Below are positions 1 to 5,737 of a stretch of DNA of 5,737 bases, piece by piece (within the stretch, counting starts at the first letter, position 1; the number at the start of each line of letters is the position of its first letter). Origin of the DNA: Pseudomonadota bacterium (lineage in GTDB: Bacteria > Pseudomonadota > Gammaproteobacteria > Steroidobacterales > Steroidobacteraceae); contig JAJXZV010000196.1 of assembly GCA_021779875.1 (NCBI GenBank), positions 1 to 5,737 of the forward strand. Direction: 5' to 3'. A program made the position numbers and the translations under genes. The notes beneath the pieces were generated by a model. That model was not told the DNA's origin. It saw only the letters and a program-made list of their open reading frames with translations, and did no database searches.

Positions 1-85
1 CGCCGCGCACCGCGGCCGGCGGCGCGCCCGCCGGCGCGCACAGCAGCGCCGCCAGCAGGAACAGGGATTTGATGCGTGCGTTCAT
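1..85 (-). CDS. Exported protein, N-terminal fragment (signal peptide only)
   Basis: Reading leftwards from an ATG at 85-83, the frame stays open for 28 codons to the window edge. It encodes a classic Sec signal peptide: a short basic n-region (MNARIKS), a hydrophobic core of about ten residues (LFLLAALL), and an Ala/Gly/Pro-rich stretch with a plausible signal peptidase I site near residue 21 (A-G-A before P-P). The Cys at residue 16 follows L-L, which is a poor lipobox, so a lipoprotein is less likely. The mature protein is outside the window and its identity cannot be read. In E. coli the genes divergent from yibN are gpmM and then the murein hydrolase activator envC; an exported cell-wall protein such as EnvC would fit that context, but this is inference from gene order only. 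No clear Shine-Dalgarno sequence precedes the ATG. Confidence 0.6.
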   Translation of the reverse strand, partial: MNARIKSLFLLAALLCAPAGAPPAAVRG

Positions 86-131
86 GGGGCGTGGTCGGTC
101 CAGGTGGCAAGCATACAAGCCCCGTGCCCGC

Positions 132-140
132 TGCTATACT
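132..140 (+). promoter_or_regulatory. Extended -10 sigma70-type promoter for the rhodanese-grxC-secB-gpsA operon
   Basis: TGCTATACT reads as an extended -10 element: TG, one base, then TATACT, which matches the TATAAT consensus at 5 of 6 positions. It lies in the 86-base spacer between the divergent gene starts at 85 and 172, and stands out from GC-rich surroundings. A start of transcription near 147 would give a leader of about 25 bases. No good -35 hexamer is seen at 16-18 bases upstream, which is common for extended -10 promoters. This is inferred from motif and position only. Confidence 0.5.
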
Positions 141-171
141 GCGCGGCCCAAAATCCGAATTCGACACCGCG

Positions 172-621
172 ATGCAGAGACTTCTCGAGTACATCGGCCA
201 TCATCCCTATTTCGCGGGCGGCGCGCTGCTGGCCGCCATCGTCGTCGCGGTGTACGAGCTGCGCGCGCTGCTGCAATCGGCCGCCGGTGTGGGCACCATG
301 CAGGCGGTACAGCTGATGAACCACGGGGCCCTGGTGCTCGACGTGCGTTCGCGCGAGGCCTTCGAGGCGGGTCATATCGGCGAGGCGCGCAACGTGCCGC
401 TCGCCGAGCTCGCGGGGCAGGCGGAGTCGCTCGCCAGGTGGCGCGACAAGAACGTGGTCGTGTACTGCGACAGCGGCGTGACCAGCGCGAGCGCCGCGCG
501 CCTGCTCGGCGGGCTCGGCTTCGCGAAGATCTTCAATCTGCAAGGCGGCATCAACGCCTGGATCAAGGACAATCTGCCGGTCGTGAAGACGGCGCCGAGC
601 CGCCGGCCGGGACCGAAGTGA
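172..621 (+). CDS. Membrane-anchored single-domain rhodanese-like protein (YibN type)
   Basis: A 149-residue protein with an N-terminal hydrophobic segment at about residues 13-30 (YFAGGALLAAIVVAVYEL), a likely membrane anchor, followed by one rhodanese domain at about 43-138. The sulfur-accepting active-site loop is C99-D-S-G-V-T-S, fitting the CxxGxxS pattern. The D57-V-R-S motif and the closing GG-I-N-A-W (125-130) are also standard for the family. Such domains carry a cysteine persulfide and move sulfane sulfur; the physiological acceptor of the YibN subgroup is not firmly known to me. The ATG at 172 was chosen because the frame upstream (from 76) has no family features and would overlap the promoter; no strong Shine-Dalgarno is visible. 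It is the first gene of a four-gene operon, and its TGA overlaps the GTG of the glutaredoxin gene by four bases. The same rhodanese-glutaredoxin-secB-gpsA order occurs in E. coli. Confidence 0.9.
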   Translation: MQRLLEYIGHHPYFAGGALLAAIVVAVYELRALLQSAAGVGTMQAVQLMNHGALVLDVRSREAFEAGHIGEARNVPLAELAGQAESLARWRDKNVVVYCDSGVTSASAARLLGGLGFAKIFNLQGGINAWIKDNLPVVKTAPSRRPGPK

Positions 622-884
622 CCCAGCCCGCGATCACCGTGTACATGACGGGCTGGTGCCCGTACTGCCAGCGCGCGCTGGCGCTGCTCGAGAGCCGCAA
701 GCTCGCCGTCGACCGCATCGACGTGGACGAGGATCCGCGCCTGCGCGAGGAGATGATTTCGCGCAGCGGGCGGCGGACGGTGCCGCAGATCTTCATCGGC
801 GACCGGCACATCGGCGGCTGCGACGACCTGGCGGCGCTCGACGGCAGCGGCGAACTGAAGCGTATAACCGAGGGGGCTCGATGA
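618..884 (+). CDS. grxC: Glutaredoxin 3 (GrxC family)
   Basis: A complete 88-residue dithiol glutaredoxin, close to the usual GrxC length of about 83. The redox motif C14-P-Y-C17 sits after the first beta strand (ITVYMTGW). The glutathione-binding elements follow: T54-V-P with the cis-proline at 56, and G66-G-C-D-D70. It reduces protein disulfides and glutathione mixed disulfides in the cytoplasm using glutathione. The start is inferred to be the GTG at 618: it is placed correctly just before the first strand, a GGGA at 609-612 lies five bases upstream, and it overlaps the rhodanese stop as GTGA, suggesting translational coupling. The only nearby ATG (at 645) would delete the first beta strand. 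The TGA overlaps the secB ATG as ATGA. An extra Cys at position 68, between the GG and DD of the glutathione site, is present. Identity is very secure; the start is slightly less so. Confidence 0.94.
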   Translation: MTQPAITVYMTGWCPYCQRALALLESRKLAVDRIDVDEDPRLREEMISRSGRRTVPQIFIGDRHIGGCDDLAALDGSGELKRITEGAR

Positions 885-1360
885 ACGAGGTGAGAAGCGA
901 GGGGACGGAGACCGGCGCCGTCGGCGGCGTGCAGGTGACCCTGCAGAGCGTGTACCTGAAGGACTGTTCGTACGAGTCGCCCAACGGGCCGCGGCTGCCC
1001 AACAACCAGGCCTGGGAGCCGAAGTTCCAGCTGAACATGAACACCTCCGCCGAGGAGATCGCGCCGGACGTGCGCGAGGTGCTGCTCACGATCACGCTCG
1101 AGGCCAAGCAGGGCGAGGCGACGCTGTACCTGGTAGAGGTCAAGCAGGCGGGCGTGTTCGCCATCGCCGGCGCCTCGCTCGAGGACTTGAAGCGCCTGGT
1201 CGGCAGCTTCTGCCCGAGCGTGCTGTTCCCCTACGCCCGGGAGGCGGTCTCCGATCTCGTGGTCAAGGGGGGCTTCCCGAGCTTCCTGCTGCCGCTCGTG
1301 AATTTCGACGTGCTGTTCGCGCAGGCCGCCGAAGGGGCGCTGCCCGGCATGGTGAACTGA
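881..1360 (+). CDS. secB: Protein-export chaperone SecB
   Basis: A full-length SecB of 159 residues (E. coli 155). It is a cytosolic homotetrameric chaperone that holds preproteins unfolded and passes them to SecA. Family signatures run throughout: VYLKDCSYESPN (24-35), W45-E-P-K-F-Q-L-N-M, L83-V-E-V-K-Q-A-G-V-F-A-I-A-G, then C111-P-S-V-L-F-P-Y-A-R-E and F132-P-S-F-L-L-P-L-V-N-F-D-V-L-F in the C-terminal half. The N-terminal ten or so residues and the last ten (AAEGALPGMVN) are variable, as usual. The ATG at 881 overlaps the grxC stop (ATGA) and has the best Shine-Dalgarno in the window, GAGGGGG at 870-876, so it may be translated both by coupling and independently. gpsA follows after 14 bases. 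Confidence 0.97.
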   Translation: MNEVRSEGTETGAVGGVQVTLQSVYLKDCSYESPNGPRLPNNQAWEPKFQLNMNTSAEEIAPDVREVLLTITLEAKQGEATLYLVEVKQAGVFAIAGASLEDLKRLVGSFCPSVLFPYAREAVSDLVVKGGFPSFLLPLVNFDVLFAQAAEGALPGMVN

Positions 1361-1374
1361 CCGCGGAGCCGCCC

Positions 1375-2376
1375 GTGCGCCCCGAACCCATCGCGGTCAT
1401 CGGCGCCGGATCCTGGGGCACGGCCCTCGCCATCCAGCTCGCGCGCACCGGGCATCCGGTCCGCCTGTGGGGCCGCGACGCCGCGCAGATCGACGCCATG
1501 CGGCTCGCGGGCTGCAACCCGCGCTATCTGCCCGAGGCGCCGTTTCCGCCGTCCTTGAGCGTCACCGCCGATCTCGGGCGCGCGCTCGAGGGCGCGCGCG
1601 ACGCGCTGGTGGCGGTGCCTTCCCGGGCGCTGCGCGACACGCTCACGCGGCTGCGGCCGCACCTGCCCGCGGACGCGCGCGTCGCCTGGGCCACCAAGGG
1701 CTTCGAGATGAGCACCGGCCTGCTGCCGCACCAGGTCGCCGCCTCGGTGCTCGGCGACCGGCCGGGCGCGGTGCTCTCCGGCCCGACCTTCGCGCGCGAG
1801 GTCGGCATGGGCCTGCCGACCGCGATGACCGTGGCCTCGCGCGACGAGCGCTTCGCCCGCGAGCTCGCGGTATCGCTGTCCGGGCCGAATTTCCGCGCCT
1901 ACACGCAGACCGACATCCTGGGCGTCGAAGTCGGCGGCGCGGTCAAGAACGTGATCGCGATCGGCTCGGGCATCGCCGACGGCATGGGCTTCGGCGCCAA
2001 CACGCGGGTGGCGCTGATCACCCGGGGCCTCGCGGAGATGATGCGCCTCGGGGTGCGGCTCGGCGCGCTGCGCGAAACCTTCATGGGGCTCGCCGGCCTC
2101 GGCGACCTGGTGCTCACCTGCACCGACGATCAGTCGCGCAACCGCCGTCTCGGGCTCGCGCTCGGCCGTGGTCGGCCGCTCGAGGCCGCGCAGAGCGGGA
2201 TCGGCCAGGTGGTCGAGGGCGTGCTCGCCGCCCGCACGGTGCGCGAGGTCGCCGAGCGGCTCGGGGTCGACATGCCCATCTGCCTGGAGGTGCATCGCGT
2301 GGTGCACGAGGGGCGCACGGTGCGCGATGCCGTGCAGGCGCTCATGACCCGCGAGATGCGCGCGGAGACCGACTGA
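1375..2376 (+). CDS. gpsA: Glycerol-3-phosphate dehydrogenase [NAD(P)+]
   Basis: A 333-residue cytoplasmic enzyme (usual length about 335) that reduces dihydroxyacetone phosphate to sn-glycerol 3-phosphate for phospholipid synthesis. The N-terminal Rossmann fold shows the dinucleotide motif G10-A-G-S-W-G15-T-A. Further signatures are A106-T-K-G-F-E with K108, S135-G-P-T-F-A, the catalytic-lysine segment G188-A-V-K191-N-V-I-A-I, G207-A-N-T-R-V-A-L-I-T-R-G around N209/R211, and G241-L-G-D-L with a T-C-T-D pair downstream. The start is a GTG at 1375, with GGAG at 1365-1368 six bases upstream; the first residues (MRPEPIAVIG) lead straight into the first beta strand, so no longer form is needed. 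It is the last gene of the operon. In E. coli it is followed by cysE; here it instead meets trmL head-on, with no canonical terminator visible after its TGA. Confidence 0.97.
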   Translation: MRPEPIAVIGAGSWGTALAIQLARTGHPVRLWGRDAAQIDAMRLAGCNPRYLPEAPFPPSLSVTADLGRALEGARDALVAVPSRALRDTLTRLRPHLPADARVAWATKGFEMSTGLLPHQVAASVLGDRPGAVLSGPTFAREVGMGLPTAMTVASRDERFARELAVSLSGPNFRAYTQTDILGVEVGGAVKNVIAIGSGIADGMGFGANTRVALITRGLAEMMRLGVRLGALRETFMGLAGLGDLVLTCTDDQSRNRRLGLALGRGRPLEAAQSGIGQVVEGVLAARTVREVAERLGVDMPICLEVHRVVHEGRTVRDAVQALMTREMRAETD

Positions 2377-2401
2377 GCCGCCGCGGCGTCGGGGCGGCGC
2401 C

Positions 2402-2473
2402 CACGAAGCCCACGGCGCTCACGAAGCCCACGGCGCTCACGAAGCCCACGAAGCCCACGGCGCTCACGGCGCG
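2402..2473. repeat. 9-bp tandem repeat array of two unit types between gpsA and trmL
   Basis: Eight contiguous 9-bp units read, on the plus strand, in the order A B A B A A B B'. Unit A is CACGAAGCC and unit B is CACGGCGCT; B' (2465-2473) differs from B only in its last base. Both types share the first four bases (CACG) and position 8 (C). The array fills most of the gap between the gpsA TGA (2374-2376) and the end of trmL, and its last unit lies inside trmL, whose TGA (plus-strand TCA at 2464-2466) straddles the B/B' border. The units are not self-complementary, so this does not look like a terminator hairpin. The alternation suggests growth partly as 18-bp A-B dimers with one extra A. Any function is unknown; copy number is likely to vary between strains. 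Confidence 0.9.
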
Positions 2474-2928
2474 CCCGCGAAATCCGCCTGGCGCCACGCC
2501 TCGAACACCACGATCGCGACCGCGTTGGCGAGATTGAGGCTCCGGTTGGCGGGCCGCATGGGAATGTGCAGCAGGGCCTCGGGGGCGAAGCTTGCCCGCA
2601 CCTCGGCGGGCAGGCCGCGCGTTTCCGAACCGAACAGGAACGCATCGCCCGGCCGCAGCGTCGGTTCGCAGTAGCGCCGCTCGCCGCCGGTCTCGATGGC
2701 GAACCAGCGCGCCTGCGGCAGCGCCCGCCGGCAGGCGTCGAGGTCGGCGTGCACCCGCACCGCGGCGAGGTCGTGATAATCGAGCGCCGAGCGGCGCAGG
2801 CTCCGGTCGTCGAGGCGAAAGCCGAGGGGCTTCACCAGGTGCAGGGTCGCGCCGGCATTGGCGCACAGCCGGATGGCATTGCCGGTGTTCGGCGGGATCT
2901 CGGGCTCGAACAGGACGACGTGGAACAT
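2464..2928 (-). CDS. trmL: tRNA (cytidine(34)-2'-O)-methyltransferase TrmL (SPOUT family)
   Basis: A 154-residue protein (E. coli TrmL/YibK 157), essentially one SPOUT domain with a trefoil knot. It methylates the 2'-OH of the wobble nucleotide (position 34) of the tRNA-Leu isoacceptors CmAA and cmnm5UmAA, using S-adenosylmethionine, as a dimer in the cytoplasm. The three SPOUT motifs are clear: P9-E-I-P-P-N-T-G-N-A-I-R in motif 1, L98-F-G-S-E-T-R-G-L-P in motif 2, and I122-P-M-R-P-A-N-R-S-L-N-L-A-N-A-V-A in the knot (motif 3). The ATG at 2928 lies seven bases after the channel stop, with only a weak GGG-type ribosome site, which suggests a two-gene unit with coupling. The last residues (GAP) and the stop codon fall in the 9-bp repeat array, so the 3' end has been shaped by repeat growth. 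In E. coli trmL follows cysE in the gpsA direction; here it is convergent. Confidence 0.95.
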   Translation of the reverse strand: MFHVVLFEPEIPPNTGNAIRLCANAGATLHLVKPLGFRLDDRSLRRSALDYHDLAAVRVHADLDACRRALPQARWFAIETGGERRYCEPTLRPGDAFLFGSETRGLPAEVRASFAPEALLHIPMRPANRSLNLANAVAIVVFEAWRQADFAGAP

Positions 2929-2935
2929 GCGCCCG

Positions 2936-4003
2936 TCAGGAGCGCAGCACGACGGCCTGCGTGGGATAGGCGAAGTCGACCCCGAGGCGCCGGAATTCGT
3001 CGAGGATCCGCAGGTTCACCGCGTGCTGCAGGTCGTACAGGGAGTTCGCGGCCGGCCGGCGCACGAAATAGGACAGCTCGAACAGCAGCGCGGAGTCGCC
3101 GAGCGTGCGCAGGTGGCAGCGCTCGAAGCGCGCGTTGGCCTGCGCGCGCACGATGCCCTCGAGCAGCGCGGGGATGGCCTCGAGCTTCTCGATCGGGGTC
3201 GCGTAGGCGATGCGCACGGTCGCGAGCGAGCGCTGCTCGTCGGCGCGGCCGAAATTGCGCACCCGGCTCTTCAGGATGTCGGCGTTCGAGAGAATGATCT
3301 GCTCGCCCGTCTCGCTGCGCAGCCGCGTGGTCTTGATGCCGATGTGCTGGACCGTGCCGGTGAACGTGTCGATGGTGAGGGTGTCGCCGATCACGAAGGG
3401 CTTGTCGAGCGCGATCGACAGGGATGCGAACAGGTCGCCGAGGATGTTCTGCAGCGCGAGCGCGACCGCGACGCCGCCCACCCCGAGTCCCGCGAGCAGC
3501 GCCGTGATGTTGACGCCGAGGTTCTCGAGCGCGACCAGGCCGACCAGCGACCAGATGAGGATCAGTGCGACGAAGTTGATGATGTCGAGGGAGCCGGCGA
3601 TGGCCTGGTCCGGGCCGCGCTCGCGTTCCTTGCCCTCCAGGTAGAAGCGCACCGCCTGGCCGGCCCACAGGCCCGCCTGCAGCAGCAGCAGCAACAGCAG
3701 GCCGGTGGCCACCGCGGCGTGGATGCGCTCGGGAAGTTCGAGCTGCGTCTGGGCCGCGTACAGCGCGAGCCCCGCGAACAGGATCTGCCGGGTGGTGGCC
3801 GCCAGGTGGGCGAGCAGACGGAGCGGCGCCGGATGCGCGGGGGTCAGGCGGCGGCCGAGACGCGAGGCGACGACCCGCTTGACGAGCGACAGGAGCGACC
3901 ACACGGCGCCGGCCAGCAGCGCGGCGCCGAGCCAATCCGCGATGCCGTTGCCGAAATACGGCCGCTCGGGCAGGCCGAGCACGCCCTGCAGGAAGTCGCC
4001 CAT
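2936..4003 (-). CDS. MscS-family small-conductance mechanosensitive channel
   Basis: A 355-residue inner-membrane channel that would open under membrane tension to release solutes on hypo-osmotic shock. Hydrophobic segments lie at about residues 22-42, 71-87, 93-117, 140-161 and 165-188, so it has about five helices, against three in E. coli MscS (286 residues). The last is the pore helix, rich in Gly and Ala (L170-A-G-L-G-V-G-G-V-A-V-A-L-A-L-Q-N). It is followed by the diagnostic K201-P-F-V-I-G-D-T-L-T-I start of the beta domain, a T-G-T-V...I-G-I-K-T-T-R-L-R strand pair, and I236-I-L-S-N-A-D-I-L-K. The C-terminal alpha/beta domain ends in F344-A-Y-P-T-Q-A. Helix 3 has seven Leu in a row (102-108) from a CTG-type microsatellite. 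The ATG at 4003 has no Shine-Dalgarno and lies just 10 bases from a TATAAT. It lies between ntrC and trmL, same strand. Subfamily not assigned. Confidence 0.92.
   Translation of the reverse strand: MGDFLQGVLGLPERPYFGNGIADWLGAALLAGAVWSLLSLVKRVVASRLGRRLTPAHPAPLRLLAHLAATTRQILFAGLALYAAQTQLELPERIHAAVATGLLLLLLLQAGLWAGQAVRFYLEGKERERGPDQAIAGSLDIINFVALILIWSLVGLVALENLGVNITALLAGLGVGGVAVALALQNILGDLFASLSIALDKPFVIGDTLTIDTFTGTVQHIGIKTTRLRSETGEQIILSNADILKSRVRNFGRADEQRSLATVRIAYATPIEKLEAIPALLEGIVRAQANARFERCHLRTLGDSALLFELSYFVRRPAANSLYDLQHAVNLRILDEFRRLGVDFAYPTQAVVLRS
3680..3700 (-). repeat. CTG trinucleotide run encoding seven consecutive leucines in the channel
   Basis: On the minus strand, seven Leu codons in a row (CTG CTG TTG CTG CTG CTG CTG) encode L102-L108 of the third hydrophobic segment of the MscS-like channel. 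On the plus strand it reads as a CAG run broken by one CAA. Changes in copy number would keep the reading frame and only lengthen or shorten the helix. A TTG interruption suggests the run is not freshly expanded. Confidence 0.7.
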
Positions 4004-4013
4004 GATGGGCGCG

Positions 4014-4019
4014 ATTATA
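4014..4019 (-). promoter_or_regulatory. Consensus -10 hexamer (TATAAT) just upstream of the MscS-like gene
   Basis: The plus strand reads ATTATA at 4014-4019, which is a perfect TATAAT on the minus strand, an A/T island in a GC-only neighbourhood. Its 3' edge is 10 bases before the ATG at 4003, so transcription starting about seven bases downstream would leave a leader of only a few bases. There is no recognisable -35 hexamer at 16-18 bases upstream, where the hairpin at 4022-4041 sits, and no TG extension (the bases before it are GGC). It may be a real promoter for the channel and trmL or a chance match. Confidence 0.35.
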
Positions 4020-4021
4020 GC

Positions 4022-4041
4022 CCGGGCGGGGCGCCGCCCGG
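4022..4041 (-). terminator. GC-only hairpin after ntrC, possible attenuator or terminator
   Basis: CCGGGCGG (4022-4029) and CCGCCCGG (4034-4041) form a perfect 8-bp all-GC stem with a four-base loop. It lies in the 46-base gap between the ntrC TAG (4050-4052) and the MscS-like ATG. On the transcribed minus strand it is followed by GCTATAATCG instead of a run of U, so it is not a canonical intrinsic terminator. It could slow polymerase, protect the ntrBC message 3' end, or simply be a by-product of high GC. Confidence 0.35.
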
Positions 4042-4049
4042 CGCCGCCG

Positions 4050-5452
<1,403 letters not shown>

Positions 5453-5456
<4 letters not shown>

Positions 5457-5737
5457 ACGGGATCCAGTGGCAGTGAGATGGCGAAGAGGGTGCGGCCGGG
5501 CGCGCTGTCGAACTCGATCAGGCCGCCGTGCCGGCTCACGAGGTCCTGCGCGATGCCTAGCCCGAGACCCGAGCCGTCGGCGCGGCCGGAGACCAGCGGA
5601 TAGAAGACCCGGTCGCGGATCTCCGGCGGCACGCCCGGCCCGTTGTCCTCGAACTGGATCGACGCCGCCGGACGGTGCCGGCGGGGGCCCGCGCTCGAGT
5701 GGCCGGCGGCGCGGGTCCGCAGGACCAGGCGCGGCGC
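5453..5737 (-). CDS. glnL: Nitrogen regulation sensor kinase/phosphatase NtrB (NR-II), C-terminal part
   Basis: The frame is open from the right edge for 94 residues to a TGA at 5453-5455; the N-terminal PAS and histidine-phosphoacceptor domains lie outside the window. What is visible is the end of the ATPase domain: the G1 box F-E-D-N-G-P-G-V-P, then F-Y-P-L-V-S-G-R typical of NtrB, the G2 box G-S-G-L-G-L-G-I-A, and the closing strands (G-G-L-I-E-F-D-S, then A-I-S-L-P-L). The stretch before G1 (LVLRTR followed by an Ala/Gly/Arg/Pro-rich patch) matches the region just upstream of G1 in NtrB. The protein phosphorylates or dephosphorylates NtrC in response to PII (GlnB) and hence glutamine/2-oxoglutarate status. 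Its stop overlaps the ntrC start, so the pair is translationally coupled. Also named ntrB. Confidence 0.95.

Noticed and set aside
69..617. Upstream extension of the glutaredoxin frame, giving a 271-residue product
   Set aside because: The upstream part lies out of frame within the rhodanese gene and is Arg/Ala-rich. The glutaredoxin domain begins right after the GTG at 618.
1231..2307. A 358-codon open frame on the minus strand antisense to gpsA
   Set aside because: It mirrors the gpsA coding sequence; the product is rich in His/Arg/Ala/Gly without recognisable domains, as expected for a GC-rich shadow frame.
2377..2398. Possible hairpin after gpsA (GCCGCC pairing with GGCGGC, 10-base loop)
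   Set aside because: The stem is only 6 bp, the loop is large and there is no U-tract. Such pairings are frequent by chance at this GC content.
2402..2473. CRISPR array or REP/BIME element
   Set aside because: Units are 9 bp and directly contiguous with no spacers, and lack the inverted-repeat structure of REP sequences.
1467..2537. A plus-strand frame overlapping gpsA that ends in a repeated TKPTAL peptide
   Set aside because: It is an out-of-frame shadow of gpsA extended through the 9-bp array; composition is almost all Arg/Ala/Gly.
2342..2866. A minus-strand frame across trmL whose C-terminal part is a repeated GFV/SAV peptide
   Set aside because: It overlaps trmL in another frame. The peptide repeat is just the 9-bp array translated; there is no ribosome site and the upstream part is Arg/Pro-rich shadow sequence.

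Overview
The window looks like an ordinary chromosomal segment of a high-GC (roughly 70%) gammaproteobacterium. Three things point there. The block rhodanese/yibN - grxC - secB - gpsA with a neighbouring trmL is the arrangement known from Escherichia coli and relatives. NtrC aligns almost end to end with the enterobacterial protein. SecB is essentially a proteobacterial chaperone. The genus cannot be read from this sequence; a Chromatiales-, Acidiferrobacterales- or Ectothiorhodospiraceae-like lineage is only a guess from GC content and gene order.

Layout, left to right. Positions 1-85 (minus) hold the signal-peptide start of an exported protein that runs off the left edge. An 86-base divergent spacer follows, with a good extended -10 promoter facing right. 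Then comes a tightly packed plus-strand operon: membrane-anchored rhodanese (172-621), glutaredoxin grxC (618-884), secB (881-1360) and gpsA (1375-2376). The first three genes are joined by 4-base stop/start overlaps (GTGA and ATGA), and gpsA follows after 14 bases. gpsA faces trmL, and the short junction is filled by a 9-bp tandem repeat array of two alternating unit types (2402-2473) that also supplies the trmL stop codon.

The right half is all on the minus strand, in transcription order: ntrB/glnL (only the C-terminal 94 codons, entering from the right edge), ntrC/glnG (5456-4050, ATGA overlap with ntrB), an MscS-family mechanosensitive channel (4003-2936), and trmL (2928-2464). Between ntrC and mscS is a 46-base gap with a perfect GC-only hairpin and a consensus TATAAT on the minus strand. 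The channel and trmL may therefore have their own promoter, although they could also be read through from ntrBC.

Functionally, the left operon combines thiol/sulfur chemistry (rhodanese, glutaredoxin), protein export (SecB) and phospholipid precursor synthesis (GpsA). The right cluster combines the nitrogen two-component system with a membrane tension valve and a tRNA wobble-base methyltransferase. I see no mobile element, CRISPR array, phage gene, toxin-antitoxin pair or defence system, and no stretch over 300 bases without a gene. The most unusual element is the 9-bp two-flavour array at the gpsA/trmL junction. I do not see evidence for an undescribed multi-gene system here.
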